64,000 nucleotides of DNA from Ilyonectria destructans. Its lineage: Eukaryota; Ascomycota; Sordariomycetes; Hypocreales; Nectriaceae. Positions 49,472 to 60,269 of this stretch are shown in pieces (position 1 is the first letter of the stretch; each line of letters opens with the position of its first letter). Location: the NCBI GenBank assembly GCA_020740775.1, contig JAHEWK010000019.1, positions 558,001 to 622,000 on the forward strand, written 5' to 3'. Made by a program: the position numbers and the translations under genes. Under the pieces are notes generated by a model, which was given only the letters and a program-made list of their open reading frames with translations, was not told the origin of the DNA and did no database searches.

Positions 49472-49747
49472 ATGTTGTCAGGTCTGGAATGGATGTATAA
49501 TCCATGCCTCAGTTGTGGCACCCAGATAGAGGAAGCAACTTATTGCTCTAATTCCTGTCGGTTGTCAGAATACGAGAAGACGCCAGCGTCGATTCACAGT
49601 TCGAGCTCGCCTTCTACGCATATCACACAGTCTTCCTCAACGTCGCCAGCCCAAGATGCCGGGGTATCGGTTAAGGCAGAGAAGGAATTGAGAGCGTACA
49701 ATATGTTATTGGACCAGTCGAAGATGAAGAGGAGAGCATGGAGTTAA
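49472..49747 (+). CDS. Ecl1-like zinc-binding life-span regulator (short form)
   Basis: ATG at 49472 gives 91 residues: MLSGLEWMYNPCLSCGTQIE, then YCSNSCRLSEYEK, a Ser/Thr-rich middle, and a C-terminus KELRAYNMLLDQSKMKRRAW. The C-x2-C ... C-x3-C pattern with following acidic/basic helix matches the Ecl1/2/3 family of small fungal proteins linked to chronological life span. Members are often longer, so the middle may be shortened. The acceptor-like CTGCAG at 49445-49450 suggests a possible upstream non-coding exon. Confidence 0.5.
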   Translation: MLSGLEWMYNPCLSCGTQIEEATYCSNSCRLSEYEKTPASIHSSSSPSTHITQSSSTSPAQDAGVSVKAEKELRAYNMLLDQSKMKRRAWS

Positions 49748-51630
49748 AGCCGAAATATCTCCACTCTATTCGCGGGGCGGGAACAAATGCCCACATTATC
49801 ATCGACACTCACACCACCAGATGTTAACGTCTCTCCAGGGACGTCCAAATATTAATAGCCCGCGGGCGCTGAAGCATTCCTGTTTAAAAGAGACGCAGGG
49901 AGCAAGCGCAGATATGAGAAACTACAGCGTTCGAACGGCACGACCTGGGTGGCCGGGGATGAGGATGGTAAGAGAGACTGGCAAGCACTCTGTACCCGCT
50001 CTTTGGCAGGAAAGGGCAAGAGAATCAGGCACAGGGTTGAGCTGGCAAAAAAGCAGGATTCCCACTCCCGACAACTCCCTTTATGGATCGAGCGGGTTGT
50101 GTATTATTGTCTTTGTCTGCCGGGCGGCCATAGGAGTCCTGACCCAATGCCACCTCCAACTTTAGCTGGAGTCAGCAGAATGAGCCACAAGCTGTTCACT
50201 AAACTTCGTCATGTAACATTAATTCCGCTAAGAATCAATTGAAGTTTGTGTCGTCATCTAATCATCTGACTAGTTTCTTTCCGGGGATAGTCCAATGCAC
50301 CCTTATGGCATGGGTATATAGATGCACCTTATGGGATGTAGATTCGTTAGCCACGGACGGGGTTAGCATAACTTAACCTTAAGCAGCAGGATGGCGGAGC
50401 TTGCCAGCGTCGCGAACTTTGGGCCAGAAATCCGAAATAGAAGCTGAATATCAAGGGATACAACGCGGTTCGGCGATATTGCAGCCCAGTGGCTCCACCT
50501 GATAGAGATCGAGGTGAAGGTTTCCAAATCCGAGGGCGATGGCGCTTACCAGACGGTTATGGCGATAGTGTCAACGTCGGATGGTGCCAAAAGTAGTAGA
50601 GTAGTATGGACTGGTGGTTCGAAGTGAAGAGCCTGTTGGGGGGTTGAATTGAATCCAATGATTGGTGATGACGTTCTGCCCAAGAAGGTTTTATCCAATT
50701 TCGGGGCCTGATGGGCCACAGAGACCCAACTGAGAAGAGCTACTGCGGGGGCGTTTACTGCGTAGTTCAGACCGGTGGGTCAAGCCACTGACGCAAAAGG
50801 CAATGTACACCAATCGCCTCTTCAGTCAACCCCGCCCACATGAAGAGATTTGGATACAGCGAAGGCCTATGAGTCATGCCAAACCCCTTTGTCTGCGATG
50901 ATGAGCCCTCACCAGCCCTTCTTCTGGGCCTCTGTAAAACGATAAAAATCTGGTTCCAACTTCTGAGGTGGCTGATTCTGGAGGTGCTGATTCTGGGCCG
51001 GCCACGACGGGACAGTGGCTATTTTCGGCTCACTGATGACGGTCCCTGAAGAAGGATCTAATGGCTATTTTAGGACTTAAACGATCCTTGTTAACTAACA
51101 CCCTGTACCCCCTCTTGAATGGCATCAGATCAGTGACTTCCTCTCTACAATCTCCGCCCAATCGCTCGCTCGCCCGCACCGCATTGCTCCATACTCTTCC
51201 CGCCTGTTGTCCGGCCCCAAAAATGGGATAGGTCCCACTTTCAGTCCTGAAGAAGGTGACCTGCCCGAGGTCAGCACGGCTGGCATAGAACTAAGCTCTA
51301 AGGCATAGGTGGCGCTGCTGAACCGTTCGGTAGTGGTAGTGGTAGTGGTCACGGGCCAGTAGGGAGGAGAGTAACAAGATCACACGAAATGGCACGTAAT
51401 TTGAAACAACGGCTTCTAGCATTGTCATCTATAAAAGACTGACCCAAAGACCACCATTAGATAGAAAATCAAGAGCTTTCATCTTGGATCCCCACCACTA
51501 GATGTAACATATATTATCAAGTCCGCACCTAGTACGTCATTCCGATATGGCTATTCTGGCTTCATGTCCTCAGCGATATCGTAGCTCGTCTCGGGGCCCA
51601 TTCATTGCGCGGTTAGCGAGAAGGCCCCCA
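49748..51630. other. No supported gene
   Basis: A plus frame at about 49949-50242 contains KRIRHRVELAKKQDSHSRQL and VVYYCLCLPGG, which looks protein-like, but I cannot place it in a family or find its start. The rest (50250-51630) shows no gene. Confidence 0.3.
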
Positions 51631-51631
51631 A

Positions 51632-51910
51632 CTACTGACTCGGCCAATTTTCGCTTGCCATGTCTAATTGAGTTCCACCAACCATGGCGTCAATGGCTGC
51701 GGCACCCGATGCTGCAGTCGCCACTCTAGTTCCCTTAATTCCATTCCAATTGCCTGGTTTCTTCCACACCCGGATGGCTTCTACAGCTGCCGCATCAATT
51801 GCAGCAACAACTGCATGTTCCAGCCTTCCACTCGAATGTGACTTTCTCTCAGCGTGTCTCTTTCTGTTATACTTTCGATGGTGACCACGATCCCGGCTTA
51901 ATTCGCGGTC
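51632..51910 (-). pseudogene. DUF3824-like fragment
   Basis: The minus frame reads SRDRGHHRKYNRKRHAERKS, HAVVAAIDAAAVEAIRVWKK and GTRVATAASGAAAIDAMV: basic His/Arg/Ser stretch followed by Ala/Gly-rich membrane-like repeats, as in fungal DUF3824-type proteins. Cut on its upstream side by the LINE insertion at 51.94 kb. No terminus visible; a fragment. Confidence 0.35.
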
Positions 51911-51991
51911 TTCATCCAAGGAATGAGCGCGTCTTTGTGAGGGAACGATCATGTAACCTTCATACTTTATGAATAGTCTCACTTTATAAAT

Positions 51992-53149
51992 AGAGTCGTG
52001 CTATTCATATAACCCCTTATTGCCAGTTGAATAACTATCACGTGAGAATTCGCTATTTCGCTTAGATTTCCTTACCTTCTCCTTTCCACACCAAAATTAC
52101 TATGACAGCAAGAGGCGCCCTGGAATCATAGGAAAATCCCTCACAGCCTGACCACAATCTCATCTCGTAGGGACGACTGAGTAGCTGGAATGAAGCTATT
52201 GCCAGATGGCGTTGGTGTTGCCGAGGGCCTCGAGCTAGCCTGCGTTCCCCTTCCTTGTCTGCTTCCTGTTTTCTTCATGCGTGGTCTTGTACTAGCTTGT
52301 GATCGAGTCGAGGACCGCGTTGAAGGTCGCGTTGAGGCCTGTGTCTGTGATGGTGTTGAGGCTCGTGATGGTGATAATTCTAACTCAATCTCGGCTTGTG
52401 TGCGGCCCGGCGGATGCTTGCAGTCATCCGCCGTACGTTATTAGGGCTGTCAACCCTACCCATTATCCTCGAAGCTGATGATGATGGAGTCGGTGATTGT
52501 GATGATGTTGATGATACGGTTGTGGTGTTGTCATCGCCATACAGAGACCGTAGATTCGAAGGAACTGTAGTCTTCTTATTCATCGTAGCACGGGGTCGGC
52601 CGCGGAGGCTTTGAGCAACATAGGGGTCTCGGATTCGAAGGAGTGGCTGTTCGAAGTCCTAGGGGGTGGAAATTAGCGAAATTCACATACAAAGAAGCAG
52701 GTTTCTCACCAGATGCTTCTCAAGCCACCAGCGCGGATGAATATCCTGCTTTTGGATGCTCTCATCAGCCTCGAGCCGCCCTAGGATCTGATGAGCACAT
52801 GGAAGGGCAAATTGCTGCGTGAACTTGCCCGTACACACAGACAGAGGCTTCGGGCGTGGGTTCTTTTCAGAAGGGGTCGATCTCGCTCTGTGATGCGTTG
52901 GAAAATTCGTCAATCGTCATAAGATTGGGATTATCAATAAAGAGAGACTCATTTTTACGATCTATTATAAAAAAACGATTGAAATCGGGGTATTGGTGGC
53001 GTTGTAGAGGAGTGTTATGATCGCGATAGACAGTATGATGTAAAGGGGGAGGAAATAGGGCTGCGGAAGGATTTTCCTGATCATGTGATGCCGCACGTGC
53101 GAAAAGTTATTCAACTGGCAATAAGGGGTTATATGAATAGCACGACTCT
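51992..53149. mobile_element. 1158-bp Mutator-like (MULE) deletion derivative
   Basis: Perfect 45-bp terminal inverted repeats start AGAGTCGTGCTATTCATATA and end in its reverse complement. ATAAAT at 51986-51991 and 53150-53155 looks like the target duplication (6 bp, shorter than the 8-10 bp usual for MULEs). It encodes only a transposase tail, so it is probably non-autonomous, moved by an enzyme from elsewhere. Confidence 0.88.
52380..52913 (-). pseudogene. MULE transposase C-terminus (SWIM-type zinc finger), 5' deleted
   Basis: The frame entering at 52913 has no ATG. It contains VCTGKFTQQFALPCAHQILG, the C..C.H SWIM-like end of fungal Mutator-type transposases, then IHPRWWLEKHL. A 51-nt intron (52709-52659; GTGAGA, AATTTC, CCTAG) joins in phase to DFEQPLLRIRDPYVAQSLRG, an AT-hook-like RGRPRA and a Ser/Thr-rich tail ending HKPRLS. 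The catalytic DDE part is absent. Confidence 0.72.
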
Positions 53150-54015
53150 ATAAATATTATGTAAATAGCTTAAGTCGGAGCTTTCCTTAGGAATCCCTTT
53201 CTTTCCTTGTAAACAATCATTTTACCCAAGTCGCACTCGACCTCGTTCGTGCTCTTGTACCGTCACAATACCGTCCACTTTCGGCATCGGAAGAGGAAGT
53301 GTTCAACCGTCTCTCTCGCTTGTCCACAATCACACTGGTCCGATGATACCGCTTTGATGTGAAAGAGGTACGAGTTTAGTCTTGCCATGCCCGTTCTGAG
53401 TTGCGCCAGCACATTCGCTTCCTTCCATGATAGCTGGTCATAGAGTTGTTTCGTGTGTTTGCCTGGCAGTGCTGCGTCAACTCGCTTGGAGTGTCTTCCA
53501 ACTTTTTCCGGCAGTGTCCTATTAGCGTCGACTTTCAATTGCACAATTCTGAGTGTCGTTGACCGCATGCTAGAGCACTGTTTTTCGGGCATGGTTCCTT
53601 GCTGTGTTGCCTTCCGAGCCTCCTCCTTAGTATGCTTGAGAAGCTTGTTCTCGGCAGTTGAGGGTAGCCACAGAACTTTCACAATGTTTCCATCATCCCG
53701 TAGCTCCTCAATCAAATCGTAAATACAGCGTATATATTCTTGTCCAGATTGCTGTACCGGTAGTTGAATAAAGAATATATGGGTCCGAAGACACTCGCCG
53801 CGTGCACGGACGAAAAACATATAATTGAACGCATTTTTGAGAGAACCTCACTGCGTACACGGGCCAGATTTGTTGTATTTGATCAAATTATACGCAGCCC
53901 TTGTTACAGTAGTAGTAGAGCGATTTGAGGACTTGCGGCTAGGCATATCTAGACCCTTATACTAGGACAAGGAGAGAGATGTCACCTAGGACACGCAGCT
54001 CTTACAACCCTATAT

Positions 54016-54840
54016 TCAGGCAGCTAGCGGGGCAGCGTCAGCTCCAACAGTCGCCGGTGGAGCAGTAAGAGTATCATAACCAGCCGACGCAAAGTAAAAC
54101 CACCCTAGACCATTTTGCTTCATAGTCTGGACATACCCGTTAATCAGCGCCTGATTCGCCACCCTACTATCAGCAGATGTACCAGTAAACCGGTTCAGGA
54201 TTATAGCACCCTCGGTCATATAGCTACTAGGGATGTTATTACTTAGCGTCGCCTGGTCCATATACAGCAGCCCGTCGGGACAGTTGAGGCAGCTCTTAAA
54301 GGCCACTATCACGTTGCAGATTGTGTAAAATTCGACACCAGCCTTAGCGCCGAAGTTACATACCGTGGTGATACTATTACCGAAGGCCCTACGTGCGAAT
54401 ATAATAGCCTGATTAAGGTAGTTAAAATTGGCGCTACTACACTCGTCGAAGAAGATACCATATATGGCGATATTGGCCTGGGAGTAGGTAGCCCACTTGC
54501 TCCATGTAGTGATTGTGGCCTTAAGCTTATACAGCAGTATCTTAGCGTAGCTGGTATAAATATAGCCAATAGTTTTAACGTTAGAGTAGTTATTAAGCTT
54601 AGATATGCCGGTAATATAGTTCGGGTCGTTATTACCAGGTGAGCCGGTAGAGCCGGGGCCGTTTAATAGGTTAAGAATAGCCAGCCACTGGATATTAGAA
54701 TTAGACAAGATAGCGTTAAATACGGGCTTCTAATTAGCAGCTCCATTAGAGGGATATAAATAGAGCGGCAAGATGATCCCAGTAGCAAGGGCAGACGTCG
54801 CCTGGTCTAAGAGAAGGCTCACCGTGGCTGAGAAGCGCAT
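54016..54840 (-). pseudogene. sph3: Sph3-like GH135 (spherulin-4 type) glycosidase, RIP-inactivated
   Basis: Reads from a signal peptide (MRFSATVSLLL) through LPLYLYPSNGAAN to an in-frame TAG at 54732-54730, where family members have Trp (NWKPVF), i.e. TGG to TAG. The frame is then open to 54016: VKTIGYIYTSYAK, ANIAIYGIFFDECSSANFNY, FYTICNVIVAFKSCLNCPDG, SYMTEGAIILNRFTGTSAD and LGWFYFASAGYDTLTAPP. The acidic pair in FFDE and the Glu in MTEGA correspond to the catalytic-type residues reported for Sph3. Codon use is shifted to ATA/TTA/AAT, unlike the GAG genes, fitting C-to-T decay. Sph3 is a GAG hydrolase required for GAG production in Aspergillus; this copy should not make full-length enzyme. 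Confidence 0.82.
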
Positions 54841-56265
54841 ACTGAAATTATACTAATATTATAGAGAATAGAGATACTTATTCCACAGGCTCATTAATAG
54901 TGAGGGAGCCTAGATACTTATATATAAAAATCGAGTCTAGCTATAGGGGATTAAAGCAGCCCAGTAGAAAACATACAGAAATTTATAGAATTAACGGATC
55001 ATACCTAATACCTCACATTACAGCAACTAAATCCAGCAGTAAGGTTAGAGCCGCATTGCAATACACGTCATGCATCTTCTTTATGCCTTAACTAACTATA
55101 TTTAGAATACATATAATTAAGCTTTTTAAATCGTTAAAGGTTAACGCACAAGACGAATTAATACAGTGACATATATCATAATACAGTGACACATGTCATA
55201 ATACAGTGACACATGTCATAATACAGTGACACATGTCATAATACAGTGACACGCATCATAATGCAGTTACACATATCATAATACAGTAATACAGCAGAAA
55301 TCACAGCAGTAAATAACATAGCGTTATTAATAAGTGAGGGAAATAGATAACCGAGTGAGACACATCATTGCAAAAACACATCTCCCCACTTCAAACTCTC
55401 TTCTTTTTATTATATCACGATACTAATACTAGTTAACAAAAGGAAAATATTTCTATCCCTAAATTCCAAATAACAAGTAGTACAGGTAATTTACAATCCT
55501 TTATAAATTGAAACTGCACCAACAAAGACAGGGGAGTAGGAGAGACTTAGATTACTAACCGCTAAAATAGATTAAAGCTATAGGTAAGAAAAGCGGAGAG
55601 TCGGAAGATATTGCCCGTGAATTTCACATACAATTAAGTTTATTTTGCCGCATTATAATTAAATTAAAATTTAGCAGAAAGATTAAGCGACATTATCAAA
55701 AGTGGGACATATCAATACGAGACAGTATAGTTAATAGGCCCAGCAGAGTTAAGATTTACAAGCTATATAAGTTTTAAGTATTAGAAAGTCCACCCCCCCA
55801 TACAGCTACAGAGGCATATTTACTTCTTGTTGCAATAGCGGATACAAAACAATATTAACACTTGTATATATCTTATACATTACATAGTAGAGAGAGTCCA
55901 TTTCCCCATCAAGTAAACCTTACCACATATCACAATAACAACAGCAGTCGCAGCTGCAACACATAGGCAGCCATATCACATACTCTCATATCATATTCGA
56001 GACCGATTCTCAGTATTTGTCAAACTATATTACATTCTCAAATCATCCTCTAAATACGATAGTCCGCACCCGCACTGGTGAATGTCAAGCATTGAATAGG
56101 GTTAACTAATCACCCTACACAGTTTCTCATAGTTTATTTGACATATAAATACCCTTTCTAAGCTGGTTCTATAAATCAGCAGTTAAAGGAATAGTTATTA
56201 TGCGGGCCTATATTATGCATTTTGGAGAGGTTCCTCGCTTCGATCATTAATTCGCTGAGCTCCCG
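54841..56265. other. AT-rich intergenic, RIP-like
   Basis: No gene. Apart from the 20-bp tandem array at 55160-55290 it is AT-rich unique sequence. Confidence 0.5.
55160..55290. repeat. 20-bp tandem repeat, about 6.5 copies
   Basis: Unit AATACAGTGACACATGTCAT; central copies perfect, outer ones diverged. There is no unique spacer between units, so it is a minisatellite. Confidence 0.93.
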
Positions 56266-56518
56266 GAGGTTTTAAGAGTAGGTATGGAGAGCGCGTGAAA
56301 TAAGTCATCAGAATATGGGGCACTTTGCCCGGAGCGTCCAACCACATGAAAACTAAATACGCAGCTGCTTGGTGCAATGAGGTTGCCTGCATGATGGGGC
56401 ACCGTTTGCCCGGAGCGTCCAACCACATGAGAACTAAATACGCAGCTGCTTGGTGCTGCTCATATTCTGATAACTTATCTCACAGATTTGCGCCCTCCAT
56501 ACCTACTCTCAAAACCTC
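56266..56518. repeat. Fold-back element with internal direct duplication
   Basis: The left arm at 56266-56317 is the inverted near-copy of 56461-56518 (GAGGTTTTAAGAGTAGGTAT against GAGGTTTTGAGAGTAGGTAT). Between the arms a block of about 59 bp is repeated directly (56317-56375 and 56396-56455), sharing TTTGCCCGGAGCGTCCAACC and ACGCAGCTGCTTGGTGC. Possibly a MITE. It lies about 150 bp upstream of the truncated Zn2Cys6 gene. Confidence 0.85.
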
Positions 56519-56671
56519 CACTCCTCCACAGCACCCAAACTCTCGTGTTTTGACCCCGTTCTCCGCCAGTTCCAGCTCCAGTGCGACTGCGCCTCATTCT
56601 ATTAGCCATCGTGATTCCTACTTTTGGGGGCGCTTTCAAACGCTTCAGTTGCAGAGGGCTTCAACAAAGCC

Positions 56672-57446
56672 ATGTCGTCCAACCGCAGCATTTTGGGTCG
56701 TTATCAATTTCACAGTAGCCACCAGCCTTCCGATGCTAGCGCGCTGTTCTTTGACACCTCTGGGTTACTACAACCACTCGACTCTATCCCATTGACGGTC
56801 TCATCCCGTTTTGGTAACCTGGACTCTCTTATCGCAGGACCCGGGCTCTCTGATCAATCTGTCCACCTTCCTCTAGCGAGTCAGGCCCACATCGCGGAGT
56901 CCATTGGCCCTTTCCCTCCGCATCCCGTCCTGACACCTTTCACACCCCTTGAACACCCATTCCATTCTTTTCTTTCAGTTCCCGCACAGGACATGGGTTT
57001 CGGTACGAACCAGGGTAGTCAAACGATGGATAATTTCAACAATGTCGCAGACATCAATTCGCCCTTGGCCCATTCTCTCGATGGCTCAGCCACTTCTCTC
57101 GATGGCTCAGCCACTGCTGAGTCCGCTTTACTGTCAGATCACTGCACCGATAATCCCCGTCTTATTGGCAAAGTCAGGAGGAGAAGCACCGCCACGTCTT
57201 CTTTCTGGAGAGGGCTTAAAACCAAGGCCGGCAAAGATCGCAAGCGCCTTCCACTGGCCTGCATCTCCTGCCGCCGCAAGAAGATCCGCTGTTCTGGAGA
57301 GAAGCCGACCTGCAAGCATTGTTCTCGATTGCGCATCCCCTGCCAATACGAGGTCAGTACTCCCAAGTCGGCCCAGAGACCGATTCTATAGCCGCTATGC
57401 GCGATCAAAGCGGACGGAAGAGCGGGATTTTCAAGTACTGAGGTAG
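56672..57446 (+). pseudogene. Zn2Cys6 regulator, truncated after the zinc cluster
   Basis: ATG at 56672 (MSSNRSILGRYQF) opens a 239-residue frame ending at 57391. A Ser/Pro-rich region is followed by KRLPLACISCRRKKIRCSGE and KPTCKHCSRLRIPCQYE, a perfect C-x2-C-x6-C-x6-C-x2-C-x6-C cluster. The linker that should follow (VTTRKAAPRTDY-like) is read as STPKSAQRPI and then stops. A coiled-coil-like continuation (YARSKRTEERDFQ) exists in another frame to 57446. The regulatory middle domain is absent and LINE sequence starts by 57640. Probably a frameshifted, truncated transcription factor; a DNA-binding-only product cannot be excluded. Confidence 0.6.
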
Positions 57447-57639
57447 AACAGAAAACGGTTCTGTCCCTTATTGAAGACGTGGCCAAGTCGACTTGTTGAC
57501 TAGTTTCAAGAAGAGCGGAGGTGATAGAGGATCTGCGGCTCATTCCATATTCTTCGCTGCGGCGTGGATCGAATGGTAGACACCCGGGGAGCCAATGAAT
57601 GAAATTTATTCCGCCCGGGAGGACAGACCTCATAGGGCC

Positions 57640-59130
57640 AGGTACGCTAAGCTATTTACGGTTCTGACGTTTCGTCCCCATGTCTCGTAGAAGCCCCACA
57701 TTTTCCCCCTACTCTGTTTGGATCTTCCCTCGTTTGCCCTTGCTTTGACAGGCCTGCTTGAAGGCAAATTTCTCCAAGTGTTCAGCGTTCTATCTTCAGC
57801 GGCTGAAGCACGGTCTGCCAACTTGAGGATGTCTGCTGTTAGTATTCCTGCTTTGTTTGTTGTGTATGTTTTTGGTGACATCAAACTTGTCCGGTCGTCA
57901 AATTTGATTTGCATCAAGTCTTCTTGTGTCCATGGCGAATTTAATTGCCGCCCGCACTGCCTGTAGGTTATATGCCCATTTTGCTCCATCTGATGCTGCC
58001 TTTCCCCCCAGGAAGAAGGAGAGGTTTCCCATTTTGCTCTGTCCAACTCGTTGCATGCCTTCGCGCTGTGCATCCCACTTCGTACACCGGAACAGAAAAT
58101 ATTCTATTGTCTCTGCTGCTTGTCCACAGTCGCATATGTCCGATTCTGCTGCTCCAATTCTATACAGGTAGCTATCGATCCTAGCTATTTCTATATGCAG
58201 TTATAAGAGTATATCTGATTTATATCTCTTCAGTCCGTTATATAGGGGGCATATATATATGTGCCTGGTAACACTTTGTCGACTCGCTTCGAATAGTTTC
58301 CGACCCTATTGGGCAGAGTCTTCTGCTGCTGCTGCTGCTGCTGTGCAATTGCCAGTCTTATTTGCGTGGAGTAAGCTTGATATACTGATTTCTCCAGTCT
58401 GTAGTTTCCTTATGCTGCTTGCTGAGCTTCTGCCTTTATCTCGCTGCCTATAGGGAAGTCTTTATCTCCAGACAGTACCTATAGTATCTTAATGATATTG
58501 CCACTCTGCTGGAGTTATTCGGTATACCTATAGACCTTCTGGATAGTATATTATTCCGACTGCAGTTGCAGTTATATAATTACTTCTAATACTAATTGGC
58601 TGCTTATTATAACAGTTATCTGTTAATATTAAAGTCTATCTAGTATATATCTTAGTGTTATTGCTATAGCTTCTAGCTCTACTGTATATATATTCTAATT
58701 ATCTCTTAAGCTAATTGTAATTAAGTATCTAGCTACTATTTCACTCAGTCTGTTACCTAGGGCATTATAAATAATACTGCCTATACCTACTCTTTCTACC
58801 TTCTTAAAAGCACTAGTTGCCATTAAAATACCCTCTATTCTGCTGGCGGTTTCTACTGCTATATTCCAGTTGAGATTATACCTAATGGGCAGGCAGCTAT
58901 ACTATAGTAGTAGTATATATACCTGAATTATCTCTATTTGCTTAACTGTATTTCCTTCTTACAATAGTATAAGCTTCTTTATTAGTAATATATATCTCCA
59001 GCTGCTTAATATCTTGAGGCCTATAAGTAGATATATCTTTAGTAGAGTGTGTAGGTTAATATAGAGCCTAATGCTGGCTCTAGTATAACATTCCCCTATT
59101 GTAGGGATATTTACCTCTGCTTCTGCTACT
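57640..59130 (-). mobile_element. LINE (Tad1/I-like) 3' half, RIP-degraded
   Basis: The minus strand shows CDCGQAAETIEYFLFRCTKW near 58.1 kb, then SKMGNLSFFLGGKAASDGAK and YNLQAVRAAIKFAMDTRRLD, the C-terminal motif series of Tad1-type LINE proteins. RNase-H-like VELEAIAITL lies near 58.65 kb with many stops. AT content rises sharply from 58.2 kb, consistent with RIP. Confidence 0.7.
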
Positions 59131-59133
59131 GTA

Positions 59134-59376
59134 TGTCACGTCCCAGCTCGGCTGGACATGCCTTTGTCACGTGCCCATGGGCGCCCCCACAATTTCCGAC
59201 CAACCATAGATGGATCACCAAGATCACCAGGATCACTGCGTGATCCCAGTGACCCTCACTAGACAGCTAGTATATAGTCGACTGAGGAGTGTACCTCTGC
59301 CAGGCACAGCTCCTCAGCTATCAATACAACTTGGTTACCTAGCTCACTGCACCAGCTAAACATTACCAACGTGACA
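59134..59376. mobile_element. Solo-LTR candidate (243 bp)
   Basis: Begins TGTCACGT and ends ACGTGACA, an 8-bp perfect terminal inversion with the TG...CA form of LTRs. It is much less AT-rich than its surroundings, so it may have entered after RIP. Flanking 5-mers (CTGTA and CCATT) do not match, so no target duplication is shown. About 120 bp of similar GC composition follow. Confidence 0.5.
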
Positions 59377-59529
59377 CCATTACTCTACTGTTTTACCCCG
59401 TTTGCAGTAACCACCCTACGACTTACACCCAAACGTCCTGATCCCTACTAGAACCTGAACCCCCACGATCTGCGTCTACCCTGTACCGACAGTCCAGAAT
59501 AAGCACGGCCGTCATAAATCTCGGGTAGC

Positions 59530-60110
59530 TTTAAGAAACCGTCCTAATTGTTTTATATATCTGCGGATTTTATAGAAAGGCTTGATTCTTCTATTGTTAT
59601 TATTCTATGCTAGCAGCTCGCCCTTCAGGATATACTGCTTTTTGATTTTACAGCCTGCTATATTAAGCTTAAGGCTGTCCTGCAGTATCTGATAAATTCC
59701 TATATAGTTGCTAGTTGAGTCTCTCCTACTCTTAGAGAAAATCTCAATACTATCTCTAGATTTATTCAGGTTAATATAGATTTAACAGTATTCTCTATTA
59801 TACTTCCTCTATATATTTATCCGTCTCGGCCTAGCTAATTGGCAGTAATGCCTAATACTTCTTGCTTTTTTATAAGTTGTATATGCAGTTATTATTTCAG
59901 CCTGCAGCTTGAGTTCCCTACTGGCGACTTCTTTTAGCTTATCGTAAGTATCTACAGCTGGCTGGATGGGTATATACTGGATAGTCGGGCTGTCTAGGAG
60001 CCCCACAGCAGCTGGGATTGAATTTTAAAAGCAAAGGTCAGGCAGGAGAAAATGAAATCTGCTCATTACTAGCGTCTCTGGAATACAGGCCGGGCTGTAA
60101 TTCTTTGATA
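59530..60110 (-). other. AT-rich RIP-like relic
   Basis: The minus frame at 60006-59809 has LLDSPTIQYIPIQPAVDTYD and a run of basic residues but no recognisable motif. Probably degraded transposon sequence. Confidence 0.3.
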
Positions 60111-60269
60111 TAATGCGAATCACCCATTTAGTCTCGGAGTTCTGGAGGACTCGGAATACTTTCGAAAGCAAGTCATCTGCACGGACTGATCGGCCATGCT
60201 TCGTTGTAACTCTTTCCCGTAGGCTAGCGGACGAGAACCACGATGAGGCTGCAATCTGATCGAGGCGTA

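Larger units (their letters stand above)
51936..53850 (-). mobile_element. 5'-truncated Tad1-like LINE, split by a MULE insertion
   Basis: The minus frame at 53820-53263 ends the LINE ORF: LYDQLSWKEANVLAQLRTGM, then CDCGQARETVEHFLFRC, the RNase-H-distal Cys/His motif of fungal Tad1/I-type elements. Downstream 3' UTR sequence (53262-53150) continues at 51991-51936 after an insertion. The uninterrupted copy at 23376-23530 proves the junction. Upstream parts (reverse transcriptase) are missing. Confidence 0.78.

Noticed and set aside
52625..52645. tRNA T-loop (TTCGAATCC on minus)
   Set aside because: It falls within the spliced MULE transposase exon, with no cloverleaf around it.
55160..55290. 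CRISPR-like array of 20-bp repeats
   Set aside because: Units are directly adjacent with no spacers, and the genome is eukaryotic; it is a minisatellite.
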